This document shows positions 40,554 to 49,636 of a stretch of 64,000 nucleotides of DNA, piece by piece; positions within the stretch are counted from its first letter, which is position 1, and each line of letters opens with the position of its first letter. The translations under genes and the position numbers were made by a program. The DNA is from Lelliottia nimipressuralis (GTDB lineage Bacteria; Pseudomonadota; Gammaproteobacteria; Enterobacterales; Enterobacteriaceae): contig NZ_SDDX01000001.1 in the NCBI RefSeq assembly GCF_004115925.1, forward strand, positions 310,001 to 374,000, in the 5' to 3' direction. The notes beneath the pieces are model-generated. The model was not told the origin of the DNA, did not search any database, and was given only the letters and a program-made list of their open reading frames with translations.

Positions 40554-42461
40554 ATGCGTTTGTTTATTGCGGAAAAGCCGAGTCTCGCCCGAGCCATTGC
40601 CGATGTGCTGCCCAAACCGCATCGCAAGGGCGACGGCTTTATCGAATGCGGTAACGGGCAGGTGGTCACCTGGTGTATCGGTCACCTGCTGGAACAAGCG
40701 CAGCCGGATGTCTACGACAGCCGCTATGCGCGCTGGAATCTCAACGATCTGCCGATCGTGCCGGAGAAGTGGAAACTGCAGCCACGTCCTTCGGTCACCA
40801 AACAGCTCAACGTCATCAAACGTTTTCTGCATGACGCGCAAGAAGTAGTTCACGCGGGTGACCCGGACAGGGAAGGGCAACTGCTGGTGGACGAAGTGCT
40901 CGATTACCTTGAGCTGGCGCCGGAAAAGCGTCAGCAGGTGCAGCGGTGTCTGATTAACGATCTTAACCCGCAGGCGGTGGAGCGCGCCATTACGCGTCTG
41001 CGCGCCAACAGTGAGTTCATCCCGCTGTGCGTGTCTGCCCTGGCGCGTGCCCGCGCCGACTGGCTGTATGGCATCAACATGACGCGCGCCTACACCATTC
41101 TCGGGCGTAACGCCGGGTATCAGGGCGTGCTCTCCGTCGGGCGCGTTCAGACGCCGGTGCTGGGCCTGGTTGTGCGTCGCGACGAAGAGATCGAAAACTT
41201 CGTCGCCAAAGATTTCTTCGAGGTTAAAGCGCATATCGTCACCCCGAAGGATGAACGTTTTACTGCGACCTGGCAGCCGAGCGACGCCTGTGAATCTTAC
41301 CAGGACGAAGAGGGGCGGTTGCTGCATCGTCCGCTGGCGGATCACGTGGTCAACCGCATCAGCGGCCAGCCAGCGATGGTCACCAGCTATAACGATAAAC
41401 GGGAATCAGAACCCGCGCCGCTGCCGTTTTCGCTGTCGTCGTTACAGATTGAAGCGGCTAAGCGCTTTGGTATGAGCGCGCAGAACGTGCTCGATATCTG
41501 CCAGAAGCTGTACGAAACCCACAAGCTGATTACCTATCCGCGTTCAGACAGCCGCTACCTGCCGGAAGAGCATTTCGCCGGGCGACATGCGGTGCTGAAT
41601 GCCATCGGCGTTCACGCCCCAGACCTGCTCCCGCAACCGGCCGTGAACCCGGAAACGCGCAACCGCTGCTGGGATGATAAAAAAGTCGACGCGCACCACG
41701 CGATTATCCCGACGGCGCGCGCCAGCAATGTCAATCTGAGCGAGAACGAAGCGAAGGTCTATAACCTCGTGGCGCGCCAGTATCTGATGCAATTTTGCCC
41801 GGACGCAGTGTTCCGCAAATGCGTGATTGAGCTGGAGATCGCCAAAGGTAAGTTCGTCGCCAAAGCGCGTTTTCTGGCGGAAGCGGGCTGGCGCACGCTG
41901 CTCGGCAATAAAGAGCGCGATGAAGAGAACGACGGCACGCCGCTGCCCGTGGTTGCAAAAGATGACGAACTGCTGTGCGAAAAGGGCGAAGTGATTGAGC
42001 GACAAACGCAGCCGCCGCGCCACTTTACGGACGCCACGCTGCTCTCTGCCATGACCGGGATTGCCCGCTTTGTGCAGGATAAAGATCTGAAAAAGATCCT
42101 TCGAGCGACCGACGGATTGGGTACAGAAGCGACGCGCGCGGGGATTATTGAGCTGCTGTTCAAGCGCGGTTTCCTGGTCAAAAAAGGGCGCTATATCCAC
42201 TCGACGGATCCGGGCCGGGCGCTGATTCACTCGCTGCCTGAGCTGGCTGCGCGACCGGATATGACGGCGCACTGGGAATCTATCCTGACCCAAATCAGCG
42301 AGAAGCAGTGCCGCTATCAGGACTTTATGCAGCCGCTGGTTGGTACGCTGTTTGAGCTGATCAATCAGGCGCGCAATACGCCGGTGAAATCCTTCAGAGG
42401 AATGGTGGCGCCGGGCGGTGGGGATGCGAAGAAAAAGTTTAAGAAGAAGAGTGCGGCCTGA
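40554..42461 (+). CDS. topB: TopB DNA topoisomerase III
   Basis: 635-residue type IA topoisomerase acting in decatenation and recombination intermediates, often with RecQ. It has the TOPRIM domain at residues 1-150 ([25 protein letters not shown] with metal-binding Asp/Glu) and the active-site Tyr in [15 protein letters not shown] (about 328). The C-terminal basic tail ([10 protein letters not shown]) is a little shorter than in E. coli (653 residues in all). It starts four bases after selD, so the two are co-transcribed. Confidence 0.95.
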   Translation: MRLFIAEKPSLARAIADVLPKPHRKGDGFIECGNGQVVTWCIGHLLEQAQPDVYDSRYARWNLNDLPIVPEKWKLQPRPSVTKQLNVIKRFLHDAQEVVHAGDPDREGQLLVDEVLDYLELAPEKRQQVQRCLINDLNPQAVERAITRLRANSEFIPLCVSALARARADWLYGINMTRAYTILGRNAGYQGVLSVGRVQTPVLGLVVRRDEEIENFVAKDFFEVKAHIVTPKDERFTATWQPSDACESYQDEEGRLLHRPLADHVVNRISGQPAMVTSYNDKRESEPAPLPFSLSSLQIEAAKRFGMSAQNVLDICQKLYETHKLITYPRSDSRYLPEEHFAGRHAVLNAIGVHAPDLLPQPAVNPETRNRCWDDKKVDAHHAIIPTARASNVNLSENEAKVYNLVARQYLMQFCPDAVFRKCVIELEIAKGKFVAKARFLAEAGWRTLLGNKERDEENDGTPLPVVAKDDELLCEKGEVIERQTQPPRHFTDATLLSAMTGIARFVQDKDLKKILRATDGLGTEATRAGIIELLFKRGFLVKKGRYIHSTDPGRALIHSLPELAARPDMTAHWESILTQISEKQCRYQDFMQPLVGTLFELINQARNTPVKSFRGMVAPGGGDAKKKFKKKSAA

Positions 42462-42492
42462 CGCCCTCTCACAAGACGCGGGCGAAGATATA

Positions 42493-42518
42493 AAAAACGG
42501 CAACTCTGTTGCCGTTTT
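42493..42518. terminator. Bidirectional terminator between topB and gdhA
   Basis: Stem AAAACGGCAAC / GTTGCCGTTTT with a three- to four-base loop, A-run on the left and T-run on the right, serving both converging genes. Confidence 0.9.
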
Positions 42519-42545
42519 ACTTTTATCAACCAGGCCAGTAACGGT

Positions 42546-43889
42546 TTAAATCACCCCTTGCCCGATCATTGCATCCGCGACCTTCACAAACCCGGCGATA
42601 TTCGCGCCGCGCACGTAGTTTGTCTGCTCCGCTTCTCCGCCGTACTCCACGCAGGCGTGGTGAATATCCAGCATGATGTGGTGCAGACGGGCGTCCACTT
42701 TTTCAGCTTTCCAGCCCATACGCGCGGCGTTCTGCGCCATCTCCAGGCCAGACGTCGCCACGCCACCGGCGTTAGCCGCTTTACCTGGCGCAAACAGCAC
42801 ACCGGCTTCCAGGAACAGATCGGTCGCTTCGATGGTCGTCGGCATATTCGCGCCTTCCGCCACAGCTTTCACGCCGTTTTTGATAAGCGTGCGGGCGGCG
42901 TCCACATCCAGTTCGTTCTGCGTGGCGCACGGCAGGGCGATGTCTACTGGCACCGACCACGGCTGCTTGCCTTCCAGATAGGTCAGGCCAAACTCGCGGG
43001 CGTAATCGGCGACGCGACCGTCGCGGCTGGCTTTAATTTCGCACAGACGCGCCAGTTTTTCCGCCGTGAAACCGGCTTCATCCACCACCGTGCCGCTGGA
43101 GTCGGAAGCTGTCACCACGCGCGCACCAAACTGCATCGCTTTTTCAATGGCATACTGCGCGACGTTACCGGAGCCGGACACCGCCACGCGCATCCCTTCA
43201 AAGCTCAGACCGTGGCGTTTGAGCATCGCTTCAGTGAAGTACACCAGCCCGTAACCCGTCGCTTCCGGGCGAATCAAACTCCCGCCAAAGGACAGCCCTT
43301 TGCCGGTAAACACGCAGGCGCTGTTGTTGGACAGTTTTTTCATCATCCCGGCCATAAAGCCCACTTCGCGCCCGCCCACGCCAATATCGCCCGCTGGCAC
43401 GTCCGTATCAGGGCCGAGGTGACGATACAGCTCCGTCATCAGCGCCTGGCAGAAACGCATCACTTCGCCTTCGCTTTTGCCTTTCGGATCAAAATCGCTG
43501 CCGCCTTTGCCACCGCCCATCGGCAAGGTGGTGAGGGCGTTTTTGAAGGTCTGCTCAAAGCCGAGGAACTTCAGGATCGACAGGTTCACGGAAGGGTGGA
43601 AACGCATTCCGCCTTTGAACGGGCCGATGGCGGAGTTGAACTGTACGCGCCACGCGCGGTTCACCTGCACCTGATTTTTGTCATCGACCCAGACCACGCG
43701 GAACTGAATCACACGTTCAGGTTCAACCAGACGCTCGAGCAGAGACATCTGACGGTAACGCGGGTTTTCTTCGAGGAATGGCCACAGGGTGGTCATGACT
43801 TCACGAACGGCCTGTGCAAACTCGCTCTGATGCGGGTCGCGTTGTTGAACATGGGTAAGAAATGATTCCAGAGAGCGTGTCTGTTCCAT
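42546..43889 (-). CDS. gdhA: GdhA NADP-specific glutamate dehydrogenase
   Basis: 447 residues, as in E. coli. Makes glutamate from 2-oxoglutarate and ammonia with NADPH when ammonia is plentiful. The catalytic Lys is in LPMGGGKGGSDFDPKGKS (about residues 120-137) and the dinucleotide fold in VAVSGSGNVAQYA. A short palindrome sits over its ribosome site. The gene converges with topB and is divergent from ynjH. Confidence 0.97.
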   Translation of the reverse strand: MEQTRSLESFLTHVQQRDPHQSEFAQAVREVMTTLWPFLEENPRYRQMSLLERLVEPERVIQFRVVWVDDKNQVQVNRAWRVQFNSAIGPFKGGMRFHPSVNLSILKFLGFEQTFKNALTTLPMGGGKGGSDFDPKGKSEGEVMRFCQALMTELYRHLGPDTDVPAGDIGVGGREVGFMAGMMKKLSNNSACVFTGKGLSFGGSLIRPEATGYGLVYFTEAMLKRHGLSFEGMRVAVSGSGNVAQYAIEKAMQFGARVVTASDSSGTVVDEAGFTAEKLARLCEIKASRDGRVADYAREFGLTYLEGKQPWSVPVDIALPCATQNELDVDAARTLIKNGVKAVAEGANMPTTIEATDLFLEAGVLFAPGKAANAGGVATSGLEMAQNAARMGWKAEKVDARLHHIMLDIHHACVEYGGEAEQTNYVRGANIAGFVKVADAMIGQGVI

Positions 43890-44204
43890 AGCGATAAGAG
43901 CCTCTTATGACGATTTTTTTAATTTTGTGTGTTGTGTGGGTGATTTGTGGTCGTTTTCGACTATACCACCCGTACCGCTTTGCGTGGCAAGGGAAAATTT
44001 ACCGGGAAAGTGAAATTAATCAGCGGCCTTGTGTCATAACTAAAAACGATGATGCGCTAAAGATTCAGCGGCAAACAACCGTTATATACAGATCATCCTT
44101 CAGGCACCTACACGAGTCAGCCCTGGGTATGCTCAGGTTTGCTGGCTTGATGCAACTTGAATGATTTTGTGTATAGTCATGATCAGCAGATAAAAGGAAT
44201 CTTT
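43890..44204. promoter_or_regulatory. gdhA-ynjH divergent control region
   Basis: 315 bases without a gene. A perfect palindrome ATAAGAG-C-CTCTTAT (43894-43908) lies right before gdhA and overlaps its AGAGG ribosome site. A -10-like TATAGT for gdhA is on the minus strand at 43965-43960. A second TATAGT preceded by TG (44172-44177) is a likely extended -10 for ynjH. Confidence 0.5.
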
Positions 44205-44477
44205 ATGAACCGCTACCTAGTAACCGCTCTGTTTGCTCTGTTATCCGCAGGGGCCCAGGCTGATCGTATTCGCCCGGACGTGGAGGTCAATGTGCCGCCA
44301 GAGGTGTTCAGCTCCGGCGGTCAGCGTGCGCAGCCCTGCAATCAGTGCTGCATCTATCAGGATCAAAACTATTCGGAAGGTGCGGTGGTGAAGGCCGACG
44401 GCGTGTTGCTGCAGTGTCAGCGTGATGAAAAAACCATCAGCACGAACCCGCTGGTGTGGCGTCGCGTAAAAGGATAA
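44205..44477 (+). CDS. ynjH: YnjH, DUF1496 exported protein
   Basis: 90-residue protein with a signal peptide (MNRYLVTALFALLSAGAQA, cleavage near residue 19) and a mature domain with a CNQCCIYQDQNYSEG cysteine cluster and a later CQRD, matching E. coli YnjH. Probably periplasmic with disulfides; the function is unknown. Its 3' end overlaps the 3' end of nudG by 41 bases, an unusually long convergent overlap. Confidence 0.9.
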   Translation: MNRYLVTALFALLSAGAQADRIRPDVEVNVPPEVFSSGGQRAQPCNQCCIYQDQNYSEGAVVKADGVLLQCQRDEKTISTNPLVWRRVKG

Positions 44478-44853
44478 AGGCTTCCAGCAGGGGAATATCG
44501 GCGGGCGCTAAATCATAGGCGAACGCCTCCTGCGGCGTACACCACACCAGACGGCTGTGATAGTGCGCGACCACGTCGCCGCTAAAGGACGGAACGTGCC
44601 AGGCGTGGAGATGAATCAGCCGCCCGGACACTTCGCGCTGGTGGCTGGCAACATACTGCACAGGGAGTGCCTCAATCCCCAGCTCTTCGCGCAGCTCGCG
44701 GATCAGCGCCTCGGGCTGCGTCTCACCGGCTTCGACTTTACCTCCGGCGAACTCCCACATTCCCGCTTGATCGGCCTGCGCGGGGCGCTGCGCGAGGAGA
44801 ATTTTGCCATCCTTTTCAAGAATAGCGGCAACAACCTCGAGAGTTTTCAGCAT
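44437..44853 (-). CDS. nudG: NudG CTP pyrophosphohydrolase
   Basis: 138-residue Nudix enzyme hydrolysing CTP, dCTP and oxidised or methylated (5-substituted) pyrimidine nucleotides. A complete Nudix box starts at GGKVEAGETQPEAL and ends RELREELGI. The start at 44853 (MLKTLEVVAAIL) best matches the E. coli protein; an ATG three codons earlier also exists. It converges with ynjH. Confidence 0.93.
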   Translation of the reverse strand: MLKTLEVVAAILEKDGKILLAQRPAQADQAGMWEFAGGKVEAGETQPEALIRELREELGIEALPVQYVASHQREVSGRLIHLHAWHVPSFSGDVVAHYHSRLVWCTPQEAFAYDLAPADIPLLEAFILLRDATPAGSC

Positions 44854-44928
44854 GGTCGTCAATAATTACAGTTGAAAAACGACATATTATCGTCGCCTTT
44901 CAAAGAGTCCAGCCATCAGGAGAGTCCG

Positions 44929-45498
44929 GTGAAAGAAACATCCGCCTGGGTCCAGCCCGTAGAATCCCTTCCCGCCAGTCTGAAACCCATCGCCGCCATG
45001 CAGAAAAAACACTTTGGCGTGGTGCTCAATCCCACCCGCTGGTGGGGAAGAATGCCGCGTCTTTTCTGGCTGGTCGCGCTGTTTGTCGGTTTCCTGGAGA
45101 GAAAAAAGGCGCGCCTGAACCCGGCCCTGCGCGCACTGCTGATGACCCGCATTTCGCAGCTCTGCCACTGCGCATTTTGTATCGACGCTAACAGCCTGCG
45201 CCTCGCCGAGCGCTGCGGCGCGCTGGATAAAGTCCAGGCGGTCAGCGAGTGGCGTACATCCACGTTATTCACGGCAGAAGAGCGTGCTGCGCTGGACTAT
45301 GCCGAGGCGACGACGGCCACGCCGCCGCAGGTGACGGAAGCGATAAAATCCGAACTAAAGCGCTTTTACAACGACGAAACCATTACCGAAATGACGGCCC
45401 TGATTGCGTTTCAGAATCTCTCGGCGCGTTTTAACGCTGCGCTGGAGATCCCGTCACAGGGGCTTTGTGACGCCTTCAAAGGTCAGCCTCATGCTTGA
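44929..45498 (+). CDS. ynjA: YnjA, carboxymuconolactone decarboxylase/AhpD-like protein
   Basis: 189-residue protein with an AhpD-like domain; the redox motif CHCAFCID (CxxC followed by nearby acidic residue) at about residues 79-86 suggests a peroxidase or reductant role. The conserved tail ALIAFQNLSARFNAALEIPS matches E. coli YnjA. The start is GTG (44929) seven bases behind AGGAG; the longer frame begins with a TTG lacking a ribosome site. ynjF overlaps its end by 8 bases. In E. coli ynjA precedes ynjB; here it has separated from ynjBCDE and pairs with ynjF. Confidence 0.88.
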   Translation: MKETSAWVQPVESLPASLKPIAAMQKKHFGVVLNPTRWWGRMPRLFWLVALFVGFLERKKARLNPALRALLMTRISQLCHCAFCIDANSLRLAERCGALDKVQAVSEWRTSTLFTAEERAALDYAEATTATPPQVTEAIKSELKRFYNDETITEMTALIAFQNLSARFNAALEIPSQGLCDAFKGQPHA

Positions 45499-46108
45499 CA
45501 GACATCTGCATCCACGCGTTAAACCTGCGCTTAACCGCCTGGTGGCAGTCATCGATAAGCCATTTATCACGCCGGATGGCGTAACGCTTGCGGGCTTTGC
45601 CCTCGGCGTGCTGGCGCTGCCGTTTCTGGCCCTCGGCTGGTACCCGGCGGCGCTGGTCGCGATTGTGCTGAACCGCCTGTTCGACGGGCTGGATGGCGCA
45701 CTGGCGCGGCGTCGCGGCCTGACGGACGCGGGCGGTTTTCTCGATATCGCCCTCGATTTTCTGTTCTATGCCCTGGTCCCTTTTGGCTTTGCGCTGGCGG
45801 CACCAATGGAAAACGCACTCGCCGCCGCCTGGCTGCTGTTTGCGTTTATCGGTACCGGGAGCAGTTTTCTGGCGTTTGCGGCGCTGGCGGCGAAACACAA
45901 TATCGACAACCCAGGCTATGCGCATAAGTCGTTTTATTACATCGGGGGATTAACGGAGGGGACGGAGACCATCGCGCTGTTTATGCTCTGCTGCCTGTTC
46001 CCGGCGCACTTTGCGCTGTTCGCCTGGATCTTTGGCGCGTTGTGCTGGCTCACCACCACAACGCGTATCTGGAGCGGGTATCAGACGCTGAAAACCCTGA
46101 AATCTTAA
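45491..46108 (+). CDS. ynjF: YnjF, CDP-alcohol phosphatidyltransferase family protein
   Basis: 205-residue inner-membrane protein with about six membrane segments and the complete family motif DGLDGALARRRGLTDAGGFLD (DGx2ARx8Gx3Dx3D). The substrate alcohol is unknown. The start ATG (45491) lies within the ynjA end (ATGCTTGA, 8-base overlap), so the pair is coupled. It ends 4 bases into the tail of ynjE. Confidence 0.9.
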   Translation: MLDRHLHPRVKPALNRLVAVIDKPFITPDGVTLAGFALGVLALPFLALGWYPAALVAIVLNRLFDGLDGALARRRGLTDAGGFLDIALDFLFYALVPFGFALAAPMENALAAAWLLFAFIGTGSSFLAFAALAAKHNIDNPGYAHKSFYYIGGLTEGTETIALFMLCCLFPAHFALFAWIFGALCWLTTTTRIWSGYQTLKTLKS

Positions 46109-47406
46109 AGCGTGCTTTCCGGCGTCAGCGGACCCGTGGTGATCGGATTTTGTGGATGGCTGCTCCACTCGTACCAGCCGCCGTCGTAAACCGAGACGTT
46201 TTTCCAGCCCATGGCGCGGGCGTACATAAAGGTTTCTGACGCGCGCCAGCCGGTGCCGCAGTAAAAGGCGACGTGCTGATCCGGCAGGATGTTCCACGCT
46301 TTCCACATCGCAGCGATATCCTCGGCGCTGCGCATGGTGCCGTCCGGGTTGTGGAAATCTTCCATATGCGTCGCATCGCTGCCCGCATGGCCCCAGCGCG
46401 CGCCTGCGATTTCACCTTTTGGCTTGATGTAGCTGTAGCCGCTGGTTTCGCCGGTAAATTCCGGCCAGGAACGAATACTCACCAGCGAGGCATCCTGGCG
46501 ATGCAACATCCCGCGCGCCTGTTCCATATCTACCATCAGCTGCGGCTGCCCTGGGATCGGTGCGCCGAAATCATTCGCTGGCGTCTCTTTCACAGGCAAT
46601 CCGCGCTCGACCGGCAGACCGGCGTCGGACCAGGTTTTCCAGCCGCCATCCAGCAGACGCACATCTTTCACACCCGCGTAGAGCATGATCTGCGCGACGC
46701 GCGCCGCCGCATAGACGTCGCGACCGTAGAGGATCACGGTGGTGTCGTGGCGAATGCCCTGTTTTGCCAGCAGCGCTTTCAGTTTGTCGTCGGAGACTTT
46801 ATTCCACAGCGGCTCGCTTTCGACGTCGTTAGTATCGATATAACCCGCGCCCGGAATGTGATTCAGCAGATAAAATTTCGGTGCGCCCCAGGCGGCTTCG
46901 ATAATTTTATAATCGCCCGCAGGCGCCGCCGCGACCTTTTTGCCCTGCATCAGCTGGTGCAGCCATTCGGGATAGACCAGTTGCTCGAAATGAGGAAGAC
47001 GTTGCAGACGATCGGCACTTTGCAGCGCATCGCCAAGCACTGAAATGTGTGAATAACCGGCTTTGGCAAGGCGCGCTTTCACGGCCTGGTTGTCGGTATC
47101 GCTGCCGTACAGGGCGATAGCGGTTGTCGGGGTGAGGTTATGCTGTTTTGCCCAGTCGCTGAGCTGCTCATCGCTCATCACCTTCAGCCAGCTGGCTGAC
47201 AGATTCAGTGCGGCGGGCTCATGCCCGGAGGTGCCAGACAGGGTTTGCGGCCAGCCGTTAAAAAATGCGCTGGCGCGGGTATCGATCACCGCGCCGTGCT
47301 GCTGTTGCAGCTGTGCAAGCGTCAGAGAAGGGGCCATATTAGCGGCAAAAGGAGAAACACTGGCAAGACAGAGCGCCAGCGCGGTCAGTTGAGAAACACG
47401 TTTCAT
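46105..47406 (-). CDS. ynjE: YnjE thiosulfate sulfurtransferase (multi-rhodanese)
   Basis: 433-residue exported sulfurtransferase made of three rhodanese-like domains. The signal peptide is about residues 1-22 (SQLTALALCLASVSPFAA). The active-site loop FYCGTGWRAS with its Cys is in the last domain. E. coli YnjE interacts with MoeB and transfers sulfur, although it has an export signal. It is last in the minus-strand unit ynjB-ynjC-ynjD-ynjE, 77 bases after ynjD. Confidence 0.92.
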   Translation of the reverse strand: MKRVSQLTALALCLASVSPFAANMAPSLTLAQLQQQHGAVIDTRASAFFNGWPQTLSGTSGHEPAALNLSASWLKVMSDEQLSDWAKQHNLTPTTAIALYGSDTDNQAVKARLAKAGYSHISVLGDALQSADRLQRLPHFEQLVYPEWLHQLMQGKKVAAAPAGDYKIIEAAWGAPKFYLLNHIPGAGYIDTNDVESEPLWNKVSDDKLKALLAKQGIRHDTTVILYGRDVYAAARVAQIMLYAGVKDVRLLDGGWKTWSDAGLPVERGLPVKETPANDFGAPIPGQPQLMVDMEQARGMLHRQDASLVSIRSWPEFTGETSGYSYIKPKGEIAGARWGHAGSDATHMEDFHNPDGTMRSAEDIAAMWKAWNILPDQHVAFYCGTGWRASETFMYARAMGWKNVSVYDGGWYEWSSHPQNPITTGPLTPESTL

Positions 47407-47483
47407 CGAAAAACCTGACATCATATAAAAGGTGCGTCATTTTCGTCTCCCCCTAAACAGAATTCCTTGCGTTAGCACAGGGT

Positions 47484-48101
47484 TTAATGCCAGTCGGACA
47501 GCTGAATCACACGTCCGCCCGCCGGAATGTCCTCTTCATCGTGCGTGACCAGCACTACCGGAATATTCAGGGCACGAACCTCAGCGAATACCCACTCCCG
47601 AAACGTCACGCGCAGGGATTTATCCAGACGACTAAAAGGCTCATCCAGCAATAGCGCGCGCGGCTGCGCCAGCAGGGCGCGCAGCAAACTGACGCGACTG
47701 CGTTCACCTCCCGACAGCGTGGCCGGATCGCTGGCATAAAACCCGGCCAGACCGGCGCTGGCAAGCGCCTGTTCAACCCGCTCGCGCCGCGCCGTGCGGA
47801 TCTGCGCGGGAAGCGCCAGCATCAGGTTCTGTCCGACGCTAAAGTGATCGAACAAGAGCGCGTCCTGGAACAAAATGCCGATCTCCCGTTTTTCAACCGG
47901 GCGCGTATCGAGCCGCTGATCGCCAAGCCACAGCTCGCCATGAGCGTGAAAATCGGTGGAGAGGGCGCCCACCAGCCAGGCAAAAAGGGTCGATTTTCCG
48001 CTGCCGGAGGGGCCCATCAGCGTCAGAATTTCCCCGCGCGCAACGCTGAAATTGGCATTGCGCAGCAGTGGTTCGAGGGTGAGATTTTTGACCGTCAACA
48101 T
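47484..48101 (-). CDS. ynjD: YnjD ABC transporter ATPase
   Basis: 205-residue ATP-binding subunit. It has Walker A GPSGSGKST (about residues 31-39), signature LSGGERSRV, Walker B ALLLDEPFS and the H-loop LVTHDEED. Partner of YnjC (permease) and YnjB (binding protein) in an importer of the iron/thiamine/sulfate-type group; the substrate is unknown. The ATG shares one base with the ynjC stop (TAATG). It is slightly shorter than the E. coli protein (217). Confidence 0.92.
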   Translation of the reverse strand: MLTVKNLTLEPLLRNANFSVARGEILTLMGPSGSGKSTLFAWLVGALSTDFHAHGELWLGDQRLDTRPVEKREIGILFQDALLFDHFSVGQNLMLALPAQIRTARRERVEQALASAGLAGFYASDPATLSGGERSRVSLLRALLAQPRALLLDEPFSRLDKSLRVTFREWVFAEVRALNIPVVLVTHDEEDIPAGGRVIQLSDWH

Positions 48102-49636
48102 TACCGTAACCCCTGTCGATAGTAGCCAGCGAGCCGCGATAAACCGGCCGCCAGTCCAAATGCGGCGGCGGTAAGCGCCAGAAGCCATAAGGCCTGGCTC
48201 GCCAGAATAGCGCTGCTGCCGCCGCTGCTAAGGGCCACCGCTTCGGTGGTCAGCGTGGCAAATCGTCCGGCGCCGAGCCACAGCGTCGGCAGATACTGCG
48301 CCATGCTCACGGAAAATCCGGTGGCAAAAGCAATCAGGATCGGGCGCACCAGCAGCGGGCATTTGATTTTAAAAAACAGCTGACTGCGCGACAGCCCGAG
48401 GGTTTTAGCGATCAGGAGCAGGCGCGGATCGAGCCTGCGCCAGGCCGGCTGCAGCACCAGCAGCGTCCAGGGCACTACCCACAGCAGATGCCCCCACAGC
48501 ACCGCCAGAAAGCCGCCGTCAAAGCCCAGCGCGAGCGCCAGACGGTATTGCCCGGCGACGAGAGGCAGGGCGGGCAATGCCAGCGGCAGCCACAGCCAGA
48601 GCGCTCCGCGTGACGGACCCCACTCCAGCCAGAGCAAAATAATCGCCAGTGCAATCAGGGCGGAAAACAGAGCAAACGAGAGGCTGGCGTGAAACGGCGC
48701 GAGATCAAATTCGCGGTACTGCGCCAGCAGGAGCAGCGCTCCGGCACACAGCAGCCCACAGAGCGGCAGCAGCCAGCCAAGTGCCGTTCCCGTGACGGGC
48801 GGACCGGCGTTGTTGCGGTGACCGGACGTGGCTGGCAGCGTGCGTCGCCAGGCTTTCCAGAGCGCAAAGCCCACCGCGGCAAACAATGCCAGCAGGAGCA
48901 GCAAAACCAGACACAGCAGCGTGCCTTTGATTTGCTGCTCCGCATCGCCCTGGCTCAGCCACTGCCAGGCCAGCACTGCCAGTGTCGGCGGATTACCCGG
49001 CCCGAGAATGATGGCGATATCCACCACCGACAGGGACCAGGCCACCACCGCCAACATCACTGCGCCCAGTGCCGGGGCAATGGTCGGCAGAACCAGCCAG
49101 AACAGCCCCTGAATGCGGGAATAACCGAGGCTTTGCAGCACCACCATTTTCTGCGCCAGGGTCTTTTCCGGTAGCAATGCGTAAATCGCCCACAGCACGA
49201 AGGCACTCTCTTTCACCGCCATTGTCGCACCAAGGCCTATTCCATAGGGATCAAGCACTGGCGAACAGGCGCTACAAAGCTGATAAACGGCACCGCCTTC
49301 GGCAAAAAGCAGCAGCACGCTGGTGGCGAAGGCGACATGCGGCACGGCGAGTAACCATGGCAGGCGGCCATTCATCTGCTGCCAGCGCTTGCCGGGCCAG
49401 AGGGCAGACAGGATACAAAGCGCAATAAAAAGCGAACCGAGGGTGGCGAGGGTCGTTGAAACCAGGGTGGCGATCAGCGCCTGCGGCAGCTGCGGATCGC
49501 GAAACAGGGATTGCCACCCGGCGGCAGAAAATGCAGGGGACAGGAGCATGGCGGTGGCGGGAAACAGCGGCGCGTAAATGGCCGCCATTGCCAGCCACAC
49601 CAGCCAGCCTAGCGGGTGCCGTAGCGACGCAGCCAT
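48101..49636 (-). CDS. ynjC: YnjC ABC transporter permease
   Basis: 511 residues, exactly the E. coli length. A fused two-domain permease with about twelve membrane segments and two ABC-importer EAA-type loops (LGYSRIQGLFWLVLPTIAPA; LGLSRSQLFFKIKCPLLVRP). The start at 49636 (MAASLRHPLGWL) lies inside the end of ynjB (28-base overlap); an ATG 24 bases earlier is possible. It is coupled to ynjD by a one-base overlap. Confidence 0.92.
   Translation of the reverse strand: MAASLRHPLGWLVWLAMAAIYAPLFPATAMLLSPAFSAAGWQSLFRDPQLPQALIATLVSTTLATLGSLFIALCILSALWPGKRWQQMNGRLPWLLAVPHVAFATSVLLLFAEGGAVYQLCSACSPVLDPYGIGLGATMAVKESAFVLWAIYALLPEKTLAQKMVVLQSLGYSRIQGLFWLVLPTIAPALGAVMLAVVAWSLSVVDIAIILGPGNPPTLAVLAWQWLSQGDAEQQIKGTLLCLVLLLLLALFAAVGFALWKAWRRTLPATSGHRNNAGPPVTGTALGWLLPLCGLLCAGALLLLAQYREFDLAPFHASLSFALFSALIALAIILLWLEWGPSRGALWLWLPLALPALPLVAGQYRLALALGFDGGFLAVLWGHLLWVVPWTLLVLQPAWRRLDPRLLLIAKTLGLSRSQLFFKIKCPLLVRPILIAFATGFSVSMAQYLPTLWLGAGRFATLTTEAVALSSGGSSAILASQALWLLALTAAAFGLAAGLSRLAGYYRQGLR

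Noticed and set aside
42558-43865. 435-codon open frame on the plus strand opposite gdhA
   Set aside because: It is the antisense shadow of a complete, conserved enzyme gene in GC-rich codons. It has no ribosome site, no recognisable domain and an Arg/His-rich composition typical of shadow frames.
44872-44928. TTG start extending ynjA by 19 residues
   Set aside because: No ribosome site before the TTG, whereas the GTG at 44929 has AGGAG at the right distance.
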